43,093 nt of DNA from positions 1-43,093 of the forward strand of contig NZ_JAOTBE010000031.1 in assembly GCF_026162645.1 (NCBI RefSeq), read 5' to 3'. Made by a program: the position numbers and the translations under genes. This stretch comes from Paracoccus rhizosphaerae. GTDB taxonomy: Bacteria; Pseudomonadota; Alphaproteobacteria; Rhodobacterales; Rhodobacteraceae. The notes beneath the pieces were generated by a model. It was not told the DNA's origin and did not search any database. It saw nothing but the letters and a program-made list of their open reading frames with translations. Positions 1 through 10,558 of the stretch are shown here, in pieces (the first letter of the stretch is position 1; each line of letters begins with the position of its first letter).

Positions 1-244
1 CAAGGCCACGGTCAAACGCTTCCACTACGATAGCCACGATCAGCTCCGCACCCATCTCGCGGACTTCATGCCCGCCTACAACTTCGCCCGCCGGCTCAAG
101 ACCCTCGCCAGCCATGGTCCTTGGACCGATGGCGGACCATGGCTGGCCCTCACGCCTTACGAATTCATCTGCAAGATCTGGACATCCCAGCCCGACAGAT
201 TCATCCTAAACCCCATCCACCAGATGTCGGGACTGAGCACCTAG
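1..244 (+). mobile_element. IS481-family transposase, C-terminal fragment
   Basis: The reading frame is open from the window edge (first full codon at base 2) to a TAG at 242-244. The visible protein has the C-terminal signature of IS481-type DDE transposases: HYDSHDQLRTHL, AYNFARRLKTL, LTPYEFICKIW and a final NPIHQMSGLST. The catalytic core lies outside the window. Family members usually go from RLKTL to LTPYEF with about two residues between; here about fourteen are present (ASHGPWTDGGPWLA), coded by a near-perfect palindrome at 107-147. No terminal inverted repeat could be recognised between the stop and the next gene. Whether the element is still active cannot be judged from this fragment. 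Confidence 0.85.
107..147. repeat. 41-bp palindrome inside the transposase reading frame
   Basis: Bases 107-120 (GCCAGCCATGGTCC) and 134-147 (GGACCATGGCTGGC) are perfect 14-bp reverse complements around a 13-base centre. The centre itself holds a second GGACC copy at 123-127 that could pair with GGTCC at 116-120. The segment keeps the transposase frame open and matches the position of about 12 extra residues relative to remembered family members. It looks like a small palindromic insertion or a templated duplication. The repeat is seen directly; its origin is inference. Confidence 0.8.
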
Positions 245-792
245 GCCCATGATGCCTGTGTCTGGGCCTGGAAAGCCGGGCGCGACAGGCAGCGGTCCAG
301 ATAGGCCGCCAGCGCCGGCCGGTCCTGCGCCGGAACCACCTGGGCGGCCATCCAGACGGAATAGCCCATCTGGCAGTCCGCCCCGCTAAAATGGCTGAGC
401 AGCCATTCCGACCCGTCCAGCCAGTCCGCCAGCAGGTCCAGTGCCGATTGAAGCCGCGCACGCCCGCCGGGAACGTCGCGGGCCGCGACCAGGTGCAGAA
501 GCGTTTCGGCAAAATGCAGCCAGTCCAGCCAGCCGATGCGCCCCTGCGCCGCTGGCGCGCGCCACAGTTGCGGCGCGCGTGTTTCGCACAGCCATTCGGT
601 CATGGCGCCCGTCTCGTGCATCTTGACGTCGCCGTCCTGCAGGGCGGGCGCTTGGCTCGGGTGCAATGCCTGTTCAAGACTGGCGGCCGCAGGCAGCCGT
701 TCCAGCCGATAGGGGCAGCCGATCTCCTCGAGCAGCCACAGCACGCGCACCGACCGCGACCTGGGGACATGCCACAGCACCAGTTCCGTCAT
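241..792 (-). CDS. Glutathione S-transferase family protein
   Basis: A 183-residue protein with a GST-type thioredoxin-like N-terminal half: it opens LVLWHVPRSRSVRVLWLLEE, then has the conserved APALQDGD and the E-T-GAM segment that binds the glutathione gamma-glutamyl group. An all-helical C-terminal half follows. It is shorter than the usual 200-220 residues. Its last codons run into the neighbouring IS481 fragment: its TAG (243-241) overlaps the transposase TAG (242-244) on the other strand within CCTAGG. The C-terminus may therefore have been set by the element's insertion. The gene starts 21 bp after the small upstream gene and may be cotranscribed with it. The specific substrate is unknown. 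Confidence 0.8.
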   Translation of the reverse strand: MTELVLWHVPRSRSVRVLWLLEEIGCPYRLERLPAAASLEQALHPSQAPALQDGDVKMHETGAMTEWLCETRAPQLWRAPAAQGRIGWLDWLHFAETLLHLVAARDVPGGRARLQSALDLLADWLDGSEWLLSHFSGADCQMGYSVWMAAQVVPAQDRPALAAYLDRCLSRPAFQAQTQASWA

Positions 793-813
793 CGGCCTGC
801 CCCGGACTGCTGG

Positions 814-1047
814 TCAGGCCGAGGGGGAATAACGGCGCAGCACAAGCTCGATCACGCCGTCGTCATGGGTCTGGGCGCTTTCCAGAAACACCTTCGCGGA
901 CTGGCCGTCCAGGTCGATCATGCCGTCGCGCGGCTCGGCAACGGCATCCGCATCGGGCAGCGAATCCGTGCGGAAACGGACATAATCGCCGCCGGCTTCG
1001 GCACTGCCCTCGATCGGCGGCATGCCTTCGAATGTCAGCTTGGCCAT
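814..1047 (-). CDS. Small conserved-looking protein of unknown function
   Basis: A 77-residue acidic protein beginning MAKLTFEGMPPIEGSAEAGG and ending VLRRYSPSA, with no signal peptide and no membrane segment. The start at 1047 is chosen because AGGAGG (1054-1059) lies 6 bases upstream; the ATG two codons earlier (1053) touches the AGGAGG and is too close. It precedes the GST gene by 21 bp on the same strand, so the two may form a small unit. I do not recognise the family. The acidic middle and predicted beta content suggest a small soluble domain, but no function is assigned. Confidence 0.6.
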   Translation of the reverse strand: MAKLTFEGMPPIEGSAEAGGDYVRFRTDSLPDADAVAEPRDGMIDLDGQSAKVFLESAQTHDDGVIELVLRRYSPSA

Positions 1048-1151
1048 GGTCATCCTCCTGCGTCGTTGGGACCAGTGCGACGACATCCGCCGCCTTCATT
1101 GGTCCAACGCGGCCCGAACCGAACCGGATCCGATCGCAGAGGTTCAAGGCG

Positions 1152-3154
<2,003 letters not shown>

Positions 3155-3302
3155 GCGGATGTCCTCATTTTTCTGGGCAGCCCGCCAATGTCGCGGCCCG
3201 GGCTGCGGGGCCTATGAACGCCATGTAGGAAGCAGTTGCAAATAAACCACGCTCTCGGGTCGTGAACTCATCGTGATTTTTATTGCACCCCCCCGAATGA
3301 AG

Positions 3303-3330
3303 AACGGGCAGAGATCGCTCTCTGCCCGTT
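3303..3330 (-). terminator. Hairpin downstream of hflC
   Basis: Perfect 11-bp arms AACGGGCAGAG (3303-3313) and CTCTGCCCGTT (3320-3330) surround a 6-base loop, beginning 8 bases after the hflC stop on the minus strand. The following minus-strand bases (CTTCATTCGG) form only a weak U-tract, so termination is likely but not certain. Confidence 0.65.
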
Positions 3331-3338
3331 GCCCCGTT

Positions 3339-4529
3339 TCAGTTCGTCTGCCCTTCAGCGGGTGCGGCTTCCGGTTCCGCCGCCTCAGGTTCTGCGGTGG
3401 CAGGATCGGCCGCCGCCTCACCTTCGCCGATGGTTGCGTCGGGAAGAAGAACCTCGGTTTCCTGCGGCGGCGTGACCAGACTTTCGGGAACCGGGGTCAG
3501 GCGTACGCCTGCGGATTCGCCCAGGCGGTTGCCTTCGCGGTCGGTCACCTCTGGGGTGACCAGTTCCTCGTCGTCCTCGGTCGGCGTTGGCGCATCAGCC
3601 GCCGCCGTCGGCTCGGTGGGCGGCACTGGGGTCGGCGCGGGATTCGCATTGGCCGAGCCGTCGTTCGACAGATAGGTGAAGAACTCGCTGTCCGGCTGAA
3701 GCACGATCGAGCTGTTGTCGCCCCGCAGCGCGCGTTCGTACGAGGTCAGCGACCGGGTGAAGGCAAAGAACTCGGGGTCGCGGCCATAGGCGCCGGCATA
3801 GATCGCGTTGCGCTGCGCGTCGGCCTCGCCTCGGACGATCTCGGCGCGGCGCTGCGCCTCGGAGGTCAGCTCGACCACGGTCCGGTCCGCGGCGGCGCGG
3901 ACGCGTTGCGCGGCCTCGCCGCCGCGGGCGATCTCGTCGGCGGCCTCACGCTCCCGCTCGGCCCGCATCCGGGCATAGGTGGCGTTCAGGTTCTGCTCGG
4001 GCAGGTCGGTCCGGGTCAGGCGGACGTCGATGATCTCGACCCCCAAACCGCCCGAGTTGCTGCGCGCCTCGTCGCGGATCTGGTTCATCAGCGTGGTCCG
4101 GTCGTCGGACAGCACCTGGGTCGAGGGCACGGTGCCCAGCACCTCGCGGATGGCGTTCCTGACGATCGGCTCAAGCCGCATCTGCGCGCCCGAAACCCCC
4201 GCCGTGCCGACGGCCTGACGGAAACGCACCGGGTCGGTGATCCGCCAGCGCGCGAAGGCATCGACCACCAGGCGGCGGTCGTCCAGCGGCGTCACCTCCA
4301 GCGGGCTGGTCGGCAGGCCCAGGATGCGGCCGTCGTATTTCACGACGTTGTCGACCAGCGGCAGCTTGAAGTTCAGGCCCGGCTCCTCCTGCACGTCGAC
4401 GACGCGGCCAAGGCGCAGCACCAGCGCCTTTTCGCGTTCGTCCACGATGAACAGCGCCGTCGCCGCGACGACGGCGACCACGATCAGCAGCGGAATGGCG
4501 ATCGCGCCGGCGATTTTCTTGGCGGCCAT
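3339..4529 (-). CDS. hflC: HflC, SPFH-domain modulator of FtsH protease
   Basis: A 396-residue protein with one N-terminal membrane anchor (about residues 7-28), an SPFH/band-7 domain (ALVLRLGRVVDV, EPGLNFKLPLVD), and a long helical stretch rich in Arg/Glu/Ala (about 185-240) typical of HflC. With HflK it forms the large periplasmic-side cage around FtsH and tunes degradation of membrane proteins. It is longer than classical HflC (about 330 residues) because of a roughly 100-residue Pro/Thr/Glu/Ala tail from about residue 293 (PAPTPVPPTEPT onward). Its start codon shares one base with the hflK stop, so the pair is translationally coupled. Confidence 0.95.
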   Translation of the reverse strand: MAAKKIAGAIAIPLLIVVAVVAATALFIVDEREKALVLRLGRVVDVQEEPGLNFKLPLVDNVVKYDGRILGLPTSPLEVTPLDDRRLVVDAFARWRITDPVRFRQAVGTAGVSGAQMRLEPIVRNAIREVLGTVPSTQVLSDDRTTLMNQIRDEARSNSGGLGVEIIDVRLTRTDLPEQNLNATYARMRAEREREAADEIARGGEAAQRVRAAADRTVVELTSEAQRRAEIVRGEADAQRNAIYAGAYGRDPEFFAFTRSLTSYERALRGDNSSIVLQPDSEFFTYLSNDGSANANPAPTPVPPTEPTAAADAPTPTEDDEELVTPEVTDREGNRLGESAGVRLTPVPESLVTPPQETEVLLPDATIGEGEAAADPATAEPEAAEPEAAPAEGQTN

Positions 4530-5740
4530 CAGTTCGTCCCCCCGCTGGTGGTGTTGATGGCGGCAGGCGCGGTCGAACCGCCACGCAGCTGGTCGAGCGG
4601 CAGGTAGGGCACGATGCCCGATCCCTGGCTGACGCCTTCGCCGATGATGATCTTGTTCACGTCGCCCAGAACCTGCTCCATCGTCTCCAGATACATCCGG
4701 CGGCGGGTAACCTCGGGCGCGTTCACGTATTCCTCGTAGATCGAGTTGAAGCGGGCGGCCTCACCGGCGGCGGTGTTCACCGCCTCGGCGCGATAGCCCT
4801 CGGCCTGTTCCAGCGCCTGCGCCGCGTCGCCGCGGGCCTGAGCCAGGACGCGGTTCGCATAGGCGTCGGCCTCTTTCTCAAGCCGGTCGCGTTCCTGCTG
4901 GGCGGCCTGGACGGCGCGGAAGCTGTCGATGACCTCTTCGGGCGGGTCGGCGCGGTCCAAGTTGACGCGGACGACGTTGATGCCCGACTGATAGGCGTCC
5001 AGCGTGGACTGCACCGATTCCTGCAGGTCAGAGGCGATGGCCCCGCGGTCGCGGTTCAGGATCGGCGCCAGTTCCGACCGCGCGATGATGTCGCGCATGG
5101 CGGATTCGGCCACCGCGCGCATAGTGTCGGCGGGATCGGCCAGGTTGAACAGGTATTTCTCGGGGTCGCTGATGTTCCAGACGACCTGGTATTCCATGTC
5201 GACGATGTTCTGGTCGCGGGTCAGCATCAGGCCGTTGTCCATGTCGCCGCCGCGCCCGGTGCCGATCTCGGTCACGCGTTCGTTGGTGACGGGCACCACC
5301 TCGGCGGTGACGAACGGCCAAGGGGCAAAGTTCAGACCCTCGGTGCCGACGGCGACGGCGCGGCCGAACAGGAACTCGACCGACTGTTCGTTCGTCTGCA
5401 CCCGGTAAAAGCTGGCAAAACCCCACAGCGCCACGCCGACAAGGCCGGCGATCACCAGGGTCGAGCGGTTCAGCCCGATGTTCGGGCCGCCAGGCCCGCG
5501 ACCGTTGCCGCCGGTCCCGCCGCCGGTTCCGCGGCCGCCCATCAGCACACGCAGGCGTTCCTGGCCCTTCTTCATCAGGTCTTCGATCTCGGGACGTTGT
5601 GAATCGCCGGACCCCGGTCGCCGCGACCCGTTCGGCGGCTGCTGGTCGCCCCAGGGACGGTTCGGGCGCTTGTCCCGATCGCCGTCGTCCCGGCCGCCAT
5701 TGCCTCCGCCGCCTCCGCCCCAGGGGCCCTGATTTGCCAT
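4529..5740 (-). CDS. hflK: HflK, SPFH-domain partner of HflC
   Basis: A 403-residue protein. The first 90 residues are a disordered Gly/Pro/Arg-rich cytoplasmic segment (GGGGGGN, RPNRPWGDQQPP). A single membrane span follows (about 94-112, STLVIAGLVGVALWGFAS), then the SPFH domain (RVQTNEQSVEFLFGR) and a long coiled-coil Ala/Glu/Arg region (about 275-340). This is the standard HflK layout. It forms the HflK-HflC complex that surrounds FtsH. AAGGA six bases before ATG 5740 supports the start. It is first gene of the hflKC unit; a TTGACT at about 5803 on the minus strand is a possible -35 box lying inside the gor terminator. Confidence 0.95.
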   Translation of the reverse strand: MANQGPWGGGGGGNGGRDDGDRDKRPNRPWGDQQPPNGSRRPGSGDSQRPEIEDLMKKGQERLRVLMGGRGTGGGTGGNGRGPGGPNIGLNRSTLVIAGLVGVALWGFASFYRVQTNEQSVEFLFGRAVAVGTEGLNFAPWPFVTAEVVPVTNERVTEIGTGRGGDMDNGLMLTRDQNIVDMEYQVVWNISDPEKYLFNLADPADTMRAVAESAMRDIIARSELAPILNRDRGAIASDLQESVQSTLDAYQSGINVVRVNLDRADPPEEVIDSFRAVQAAQQERDRLEKEADAYANRVLAQARGDAAQALEQAEGYRAEAVNTAAGEAARFNSIYEEYVNAPEVTRRRMYLETMEQVLGDVNKIIIGEGVSQGSGIVPYLPLDQLRGGSTAPAAINTTSGGTN

Positions 5741-5776
5741 CGATCGTCCTTCTTTCGCTGGAAATTCCGTTGCTTG

Positions 5777-5814
5777 AAAACTGGGGCGCAGGGCCGAAAA
5801 GTCAACCCTGCCCC
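5777..5814 (-). terminator. Terminator of the rpiA-gor unit
   Basis: On the minus strand GGGGCAGGG pairs with CCCTGCGCCCC (one bulged base) across a 12-base loop, then comes AGTTTTC. It lies about 40 bases after the gor stop. It sits directly before hflK and may overlap that gene's promoter. Confidence 0.65.
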
Positions 5815-5854
5815 GGCCCGTCAGCTGCGACCTGCGGCCGCGCCCACGGTTTTG

Positions 5855-7234
5855 TCAGCCATGCGGAGCGTCGTGACGCCGCGACGGCGCCCGCATCGTC
5901 ACCAGTTCCTCGGCGGCCGTGGGATGCACGGCGATGGTCGCATCGAACTGCGCCTTGGTCGCGCCCATGGTGATCGGGATGGCGGCCAGTTGGATCATCT
6001 CTCCGGCCTCGGGGCCGAAGATGTGGCAGCCCAGCACCTTGTCGGTGGCGGGATCGACCAGCAGCTTCATCATCACGCGGGCGTCGCTGCCTGCGAACAT
6101 CGACCGCATCGGGCGGAAGACGGTCGAATAGACGTCGACCGGGCCGCGCGCCCGCGCCTCTTCCTCGGTCAGGCCGACGGTGCCCAGCTCGTGCGGGCGC
6201 AGATAGACGGCGCTGGCCACGACCGAGTGGTCCACCTTGCGAGGCTTCGCCCCGAACATCGTGTCGGCGAAGGCGTGACCCTCGCGGATCGCCACCGGCG
6301 TCAGGTTCACGCGGTCGGTCACGTCGCCCACCGCGAAGATCGAGGGCACGCAGGTCTGCGACCAGTCGTCCACCTCGATGGCGCCATTCGGCTTCAGGCG
6401 CACCTCGGTGTTCTCAAGCCCCAGGCCGCCGGTATAGGGCGTGCGCCCGGTCGCGAACAGCACCGCGTCGAAGCGGTCGCTGCTGCCGTCGTCGAAGGAG
6501 ACCTCGATCCCGTCGCCGGCCTTGTCCAGCCGCGTGGGCGTCAGGCCCAGCCGCAGGTCGACGCCGACATGGCTCAGCTGCAGGGTCGCCATGTCGCGGG
6601 CCTCGCGGTCGAAGCCGCGCAGCACCGCGTCGCCGCGATAGACCTGCACCGCCTCGACGCCCAGGCCCGCCAGGATGCTCGCGAATTCGCACGCGATGAA
6701 GCCGCCGCCGATCAGCAGGACGCGGCGCGGCAGCTTCTCCATCAGGAAGAAATCGTCCGAGACGATGCCCAGCTCCTCGCCCGGGATGCCGATCTTCGTC
6801 GGACGCCCGCCGGCCGCAATCAGGATGTGGCGGGAGGTCTTGCGGGTGCCGTCGGCCAGCTCGATCTCGTGGTGGCCGACCAGCCTGGCGCGCTGGTCGT
6901 GGACCTCGACGCCGGCGCGGTTCAGCCCGGCGCGATAGATCAGTTCCAGCCTGGTCAGTTCGGCGTCCATTTTCTCGCGGAAGATCTCCCAGTCGAAGGC
7001 GCCGGCCTGCGCGTCTGCCCAGCCATAGCCGCGCATCTCCTCGGCCATCAGGCCGGCCTGGGACGCGAAGATCATCAGCTTCTTGGGGACGCAGCCGCGG
7101 ATGACGCAGGTGCCGCCCATGCGGCTTTCCTCGGCCAGGCCGACCTTGGCGCCGTGATCTCCCGCCGCGATCCGCGCCGCACGCACGCCGCCCGAGCCGC
7201 CGCCGATCACGAACAGGTCATAGTCGAAACTCAC
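5855..7234 (-). CDS. gor: Glutathione-disulfide reductase
   Basis: A 459-residue FAD/NADPH flavoprotein of the class I disulfide reductases that regenerates reduced glutathione in the cytoplasm. Visible features are the FAD-binding GGGSGG at residues 11-16, the redox disulfide Cys43-Cys48 in GGTCVIRGCVPKK, the NAD(P)-binding GGGFIACEFA near residue 175, and the C-terminal HPTAAEE with the catalytic His-Glu pair. The IRG variant in the active-site loop is usual for proteobacterial and plant-type Gor. The start is GTG 7234, because AAGGAGAG lies 7 bases upstream; the longer frame would run into rpiA. It follows rpiA by 4 bases, so the two are cotranscribed. Pairing with pentose-phosphate chemistry fits NADPH supply for Gor. 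Confidence 0.95.
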   Translation of the reverse strand: MSFDYDLFVIGGGSGGVRAARIAAGDHGAKVGLAEESRMGGTCVIRGCVPKKLMIFASQAGLMAEEMRGYGWADAQAGAFDWEIFREKMDAELTRLELIYRAGLNRAGVEVHDQRARLVGHHEIELADGTRKTSRHILIAAGGRPTKIGIPGEELGIVSDDFFLMEKLPRRVLLIGGGFIACEFASILAGLGVEAVQVYRGDAVLRGFDREARDMATLQLSHVGVDLRLGLTPTRLDKAGDGIEVSFDDGSSDRFDAVLFATGRTPYTGGLGLENTEVRLKPNGAIEVDDWSQTCVPSIFAVGDVTDRVNLTPVAIREGHAFADTMFGAKPRKVDHSVVASAVYLRPHELGTVGLTEEEARARGPVDVYSTVFRPMRSMFAGSDARVMMKLLVDPATDKVLGCHIFGPEAGEMIQLAAIPITMGATKAQFDATIAVHPTAAEELVTMRAPSRRHDAPHG

Positions 7235-7238
7235 AGGT

Positions 7239-7994
7239 TCACTCTCCTTCATTGGCCAGCAGGTCGGCGTCGATGTCGGCATCGCGCGCCAGCTGGATCA
7301 CGCTGCCGTCCTTGCGGCCGATGATCGCCAGATCGCACATGCCCAGGAACAGCCCATGTTCGACCACGCCGGGAATCGCGGCCAGCGCGCGCGCCAGCGC
7401 GGGGGCGTCGGGAATGCAGCCCAGGTGCAGGTCGAGGATCAGGTTGCCCTCGTCGGTGATGACCGGGTCGCTGCCCCGCAGGCGCTGCATCACGTCGTGG
7501 CCGCCCAGCTCCAGCTCGTCCAGGGCGCGGCGGATCAGCTTGCGCGTCGTCTCGAAGCCGAAGGCCAGCACCTCGACCGGCAGCGGGAAGGCGCCCAGAA
7601 TTTCCACGACCTTGCCGGGGTCGGCGACGACGACCATGCGGTCACTGGCGGCGGCGACGACCTTCTCGCGCAGATGCGCGGCCCCGCCGCCCTTGATCAG
7701 GTGCAGGTCGGGATCGACCTCGTCGGCGCCGTCGATGGTCATGTCCAGCCAGCCGATCTCGTCCAGGCTCTCGATCCGCAGCCCCAGGCTGGTCGCCAGG
7801 TCGGCGGTCGCCTGCGACGTGGCGGCGCAGCGCAGCTTCAGCCCCTCGGCCGCGACCCGCGCGGCCAGTTCCCGCACCATGACGGCGGCGGTCGAGCCGG
7901 TGCCGAGGCCCAGCTTCATCCCGTCCTCGACCAGCGCGACGGCCGCCTGTGCGGCAGCCAGCTTGGCCGGATCGACCCCGGACGATTGCGACAT
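7239..7994 (-). CDS. rpiA: Ribose-5-phosphate isomerase A
   Basis: A 251-residue enzyme that interconverts ribose 5-phosphate and ribulose 5-phosphate in the pentose phosphate pathway. The family motifs are present: GLGTGSTA near residue 29, the phosphate and active-site loop TIDGADEVDPDL near 87, and IKGGGAAHLREK with the catalytic Lys/Glu region. The length is slightly above the usual 220-235. It is the first gene of an rpiA-gor unit: its TGA is 4 bases before the gor GTG, and its last codons supply the gor Shine-Dalgarno sequence. Confidence 0.95.
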   Translation of the reverse strand: MSQSSGVDPAKLAAAQAAVALVEDGMKLGLGTGSTAAVMVRELAARVAAEGLKLRCAATSQATADLATSLGLRIESLDEIGWLDMTIDGADEVDPDLHLIKGGGAAHLREKVVAAASDRMVVVADPGKVVEILGAFPLPVEVLAFGFETTRKLIRRALDELELGGHDVMQRLRGSDPVITDEGNLILDLHLGCIPDAPALARALAAIPGVVEHGLFLGMCDLAIIGRKDGSVIQLARDADIDADLLANEGE

Positions 7995-8089
7995 GACGGT
8001 ATCCCTTCCTCAAGATGTGGCGCGCTTATAGGCCAACCCGCCCCGAAGGGCGAGGGGGACAGGCCAGCATCCCTGCGGACAATCCGTCC

Positions 8090-9241
8090 TCAGCCGCGCG
8101 TCAGCCGTTCGGGCAGGATCACGGTGAAGCGACTGCCCTCGCCGCGCCGGCTCTCGATCCGCAGCCGGCCTCGGTGGCGGTTCAGGATGTGCTTGACGAT
8201 CGCCAAGCCCAGCCCCGTGCCCCCCTGCTCGCGCGAGCGGTGGGGATCGACGCGGTAGAACCGCTCGGTCAGGCGCGGCAGGTGCTGTTCCTCGATCCCC
8301 TCGCCGCGATCCTCGATGGTGACGGCCCAGCCCGGGCCCCGCAGCACCGGTTCGTGCGGCACCCGCGCCAGCGCGACCCGCAGCGATCCGCCCGAGCCGC
8401 CGTATTTCAGCGCGTTCTCGACCAGGTTCTGGAACACCTGCGTCAGCTGGTCGGCATCGCCCGGCAGGCGGACCGGCTGCCCCAGCCCTTCGGTCCGCAC
8501 CACCACACCGGCCGCCTCGGCCCGCGGCGCCAGTGTCGCCAGGACCGAGTTCAGAAGCCCCGGCAGGTCGACCTCACCCGAGGGGCGGCGACGCTCCTCG
8601 GCCTGGACGCGGCTCAGCGACAGCAGGTCGCTGATCAGGCGGTTCATCCGACCCGCCTCGCGCTCCATGATGTCCAGGAACCGGTCGCGGGCGCGGGTAT
8701 CGTCGCGGGCGGGTCCGCGCAGGGTCTCGATAAATCCGATCATCGCGGTCAGCGGGGTCTTCAGCTCGTGGCTGACATTGGCCACGAAGTCGCGGCGCAT
8801 CATCTCGCCTTCCTCGGCGACCGAGCGGTCGACCAGCGCCACCGTCGCGCCGCGCCCCAGGGGCGCGGGCAGCGGCGCCACGGTCACCTCGGCCAGGATG
8901 TCCCGTCCTTCGATGGCGAACTGCGCCCGCAGCGTGGCGGCATGTTCCGATGGCGCCGGCAGCTCGGGATCGGCGGCGGGGGCCGGGGTTCCGGCCGGGT
9001 CCAGCACCCAGTCCACCGCCTGCACGATGGACGGGTGCCGCAGGACCGTCACGAAGGGCCGGTTCAGGATGTCGGTGCCCAGAAGCGACATGGCCGGCGG
9101 ATTGGCGGCCACGACGCGCGCCTGCCGGTCCACGGCCAGCATCGGCAGCGGCACCCCGTCCAGAAAGCCGCTGACGCGGCGCGCGTTGTCACGCACCGGC
9201 AGGGCCCGCCGCGACAAGGCCCGCGCGGAAGCGTGCGGCAT
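8090..9241 (-). CDS. PhoR-like sensor histidine kinase without membrane segments
   Basis: A 383-residue kinase with an N-terminal PAS-like domain ([13 protein letters not shown] onward, about 25-135), a HisKA dimer and phospho-acceptor domain with His158 ([10 protein letters not shown]), and a HATPase_c domain with the N-box around Asn276 ([11 protein letters not shown]), Asp311 (DRGEGI) and GTGLGLA at about 341-347. It is closest to PhoR-type phosphate sensors but has no transmembrane segment, so it is probably cytosolic. No response regulator or pst gene is nearby. It overlaps the upstream carbonic-anhydrase-like gene. ATG 9241 gives a 53-base overlap; GTG 9196 gives an 8-base overlap and may be the true start. 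Confidence 0.85.
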   Translation of the reverse strand: MPHASARALSRRALPVRDNARRVSGFLDGVPLPMLAVDRQARVVAANPPAMSLLGTDILNRPFVTVLRHPSIVQAVDWVLDPAGTPAPAADPELPAPSEHAATLRAQFAIEGRDILAEVTVAPLPAPLGRGATVALVDRSVAEEGEMMRRDFVANVSHELKTPLTAMIGFIETLRGPARDDTRARDRFLDIMEREAGRMNRLISDLLSLSRVQAEERRRPSGEVDLPGLLNSVLATLAPRAEAAGVVVRTEGLGQPVRLPGDADQLTQVFQNLVENALKYGGSGGSLRVALARVPHEPVLRGPGWAVTIEDRGEGIEEQHLPRLTERFYRVDPHRSREQGGTGLGLAIVKHILNRHRGRLRIESRRGEGSRFTVILPERLTRG

Positions 9242-9722
9242 TGGCCCGATACCGCGCGGCCGAGGCCCGCAGTTCGGCCACCGCCGACTCGTCCAGCATA
9301 CGCACCACCTTGCCGGGCGCGCCCATCACAAGGGCCCCCGCCGGGATTTCCTTCCCCTCGGCGATCAGCGCACCGGCCCCAATCAAGGCGCCCGGCCCGA
9401 TGACGGCGCCATTGAGGATCGTGGCGCCCATGCCGACCAGCGCCCCGTCGCCGATCCGGCAGCCATGCAGGATGGCACGGTGGCCAATGGTGCAGTCGGC
9501 GCCGATCACCAGCGGATGTCCGAGATCGGTGTGCAGGCAGCACAGGTCCTGCACGTTGCTGCCGCGTCCGACGCGGATCTCCTCGTTGTCGCCGCGCAGG
9601 ACGGCGCCGAACCAGACCGAGGCCGCCTCCTCCAGCACCACCCGGCCCATCAGCTGCGCGTCCGGCGCAACCCAGGCATCTTCTGCAATCTGCGGCGTCA
9701 CGCCGTCCAGCGACCAGATCAT
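9189..9722 (-). CDS. Gamma-carbonic anhydrase family protein
   Basis: A 177-residue left-handed beta-helix protein made of hexapeptide repeats ([24 protein letters not shown]). The three metal-binding histidines of the family are visible as His64 (CLHTD), His81 and His86 (IGHRAILHG). Family members are YrdA/PaaY-like trimers; carbonic anhydrase activity is plausible but often unproven. ATG 9722 is chosen: it overlaps the gmk TGA by one base (TGATG) and has GAGGA upstream. It sits between gmk and a sensor kinase in one minus-strand unit. Confidence 0.88.
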   Translation of the reverse strand: MIWSLDGVTPQIAEDAWVAPDAQLMGRVVLEEAASVWFGAVLRGDNEEIRVGRGSNVQDLCCLHTDLGHPLVIGADCTIGHRAILHGCRIGDGALVGMGATILNGAVIGPGALIGAGALIAEGKEIPAGALVMGAPGKVVRMLDESAVAELRASAARYRANAARFRAGLVAAGPAGA

Positions 9723-10354
9723 CACGCGTCCTCGGTCATCAGTTGCTTCACGAAGGCCCCCAGTCCGCCCTGGCGTTCGCGGCGCAGCCGCTCGGACGTC
9801 AGGATGGCGCGCAGCCGGGCCTCGGTCTCGTCCAGGTCGTCGTTAACCAGGACATAATCGTATTCGGCCCAGTGGCTGATCTCGGACCGGCTCTTCAGCA
9901 TCCGCCCGGCAATCACGGTCTCGCTGTCCTGGCCACGGGCCCGCAGGCGGCGCTCAAGCTCCGGCAGCGACGGCGGCAGCACGAAGATCGACACGACATG
10001 GCCGCCAAGCGCCGAGGCACGGATCTGCTGCCCGCCCTGCCAGTCGACGTCGAACAGCGTGTCGCGCCCGTCGCGCATCGCCGCCTCGACCGGGGCGCGC
10101 GGGCTGCCATAGAGATTGCCGAACACTTCGGCATGTTCCAGCATCTGGTCCTGCTGGACCATCCGCCGGAAATCCTCGGCCGAAGTGAAGTAGTAATGCA
10201 CGCCGTCGATCTCTCCGGGCCGCGGCGCGCGCGTGGTGGCCGAGACCGAGAACCGCAGCGACGGGTCCCAATCCATCAGACGCCGCGCCAGCGTCGACTT
10301 GCCCGCCCCCGAGGGAGACGACAGGATGACCATCAGGCCGGTGCGGTTCATCAT
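9722..10354 (-). CDS. gmk: Guanylate kinase
   Basis: A 210-residue enzyme that phosphorylates GMP to GDP with ATP. It shows the P-loop SPSGAGKST (residues 14-21), the GMP-binding segment [16 protein letters not shown], and the family's [11 protein letters not shown]. The frame is open further upstream, but the start at 10354 (ATGATG, with AAGGA upstream) fits the family length. It overlaps the next gene by one base, giving a gmk / gamma-CA / kinase transcription unit. In alphaproteobacteria gmk often follows a YicC-like gene; here the upstream neighbour is divergent instead. Confidence 0.95.
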   Translation of the reverse strand: MMNRTGLMVILSSPSGAGKSTLARRLMDWDPSLRFSVSATTRAPRPGEIDGVHYYFTSAEDFRRMVQQDQMLEHAEVFGNLYGSPRAPVEAAMRDGRDTLFDVDWQGGQQIRASALGGHVVSIFVLPPSLPELERRLRARGQDSETVIAGRMLKSRSEISHWAEYDYVLVNDDLDETEARLRAILTSERLRRERQGGLGAFVKQLMTEDA

Positions 10355-10558
10355 GCTGGGCGGATCCTTGCCTTCCGAAGACTTGCCCCGTGGGATGCCC
10401 CGGCAGGCTGCGTGGGTCAAGTCGGACCACCTCACGGGGAGTCACATCTTAACCATTCATTCAGGAAATGACTCGGCTCTGGCACCGGCACGGCGTTATG
10501 ATGGGAAGCGAACACCATGCGGATGACCGATCCGCTTTGTCAGGTTTAGGGGTAGGAC

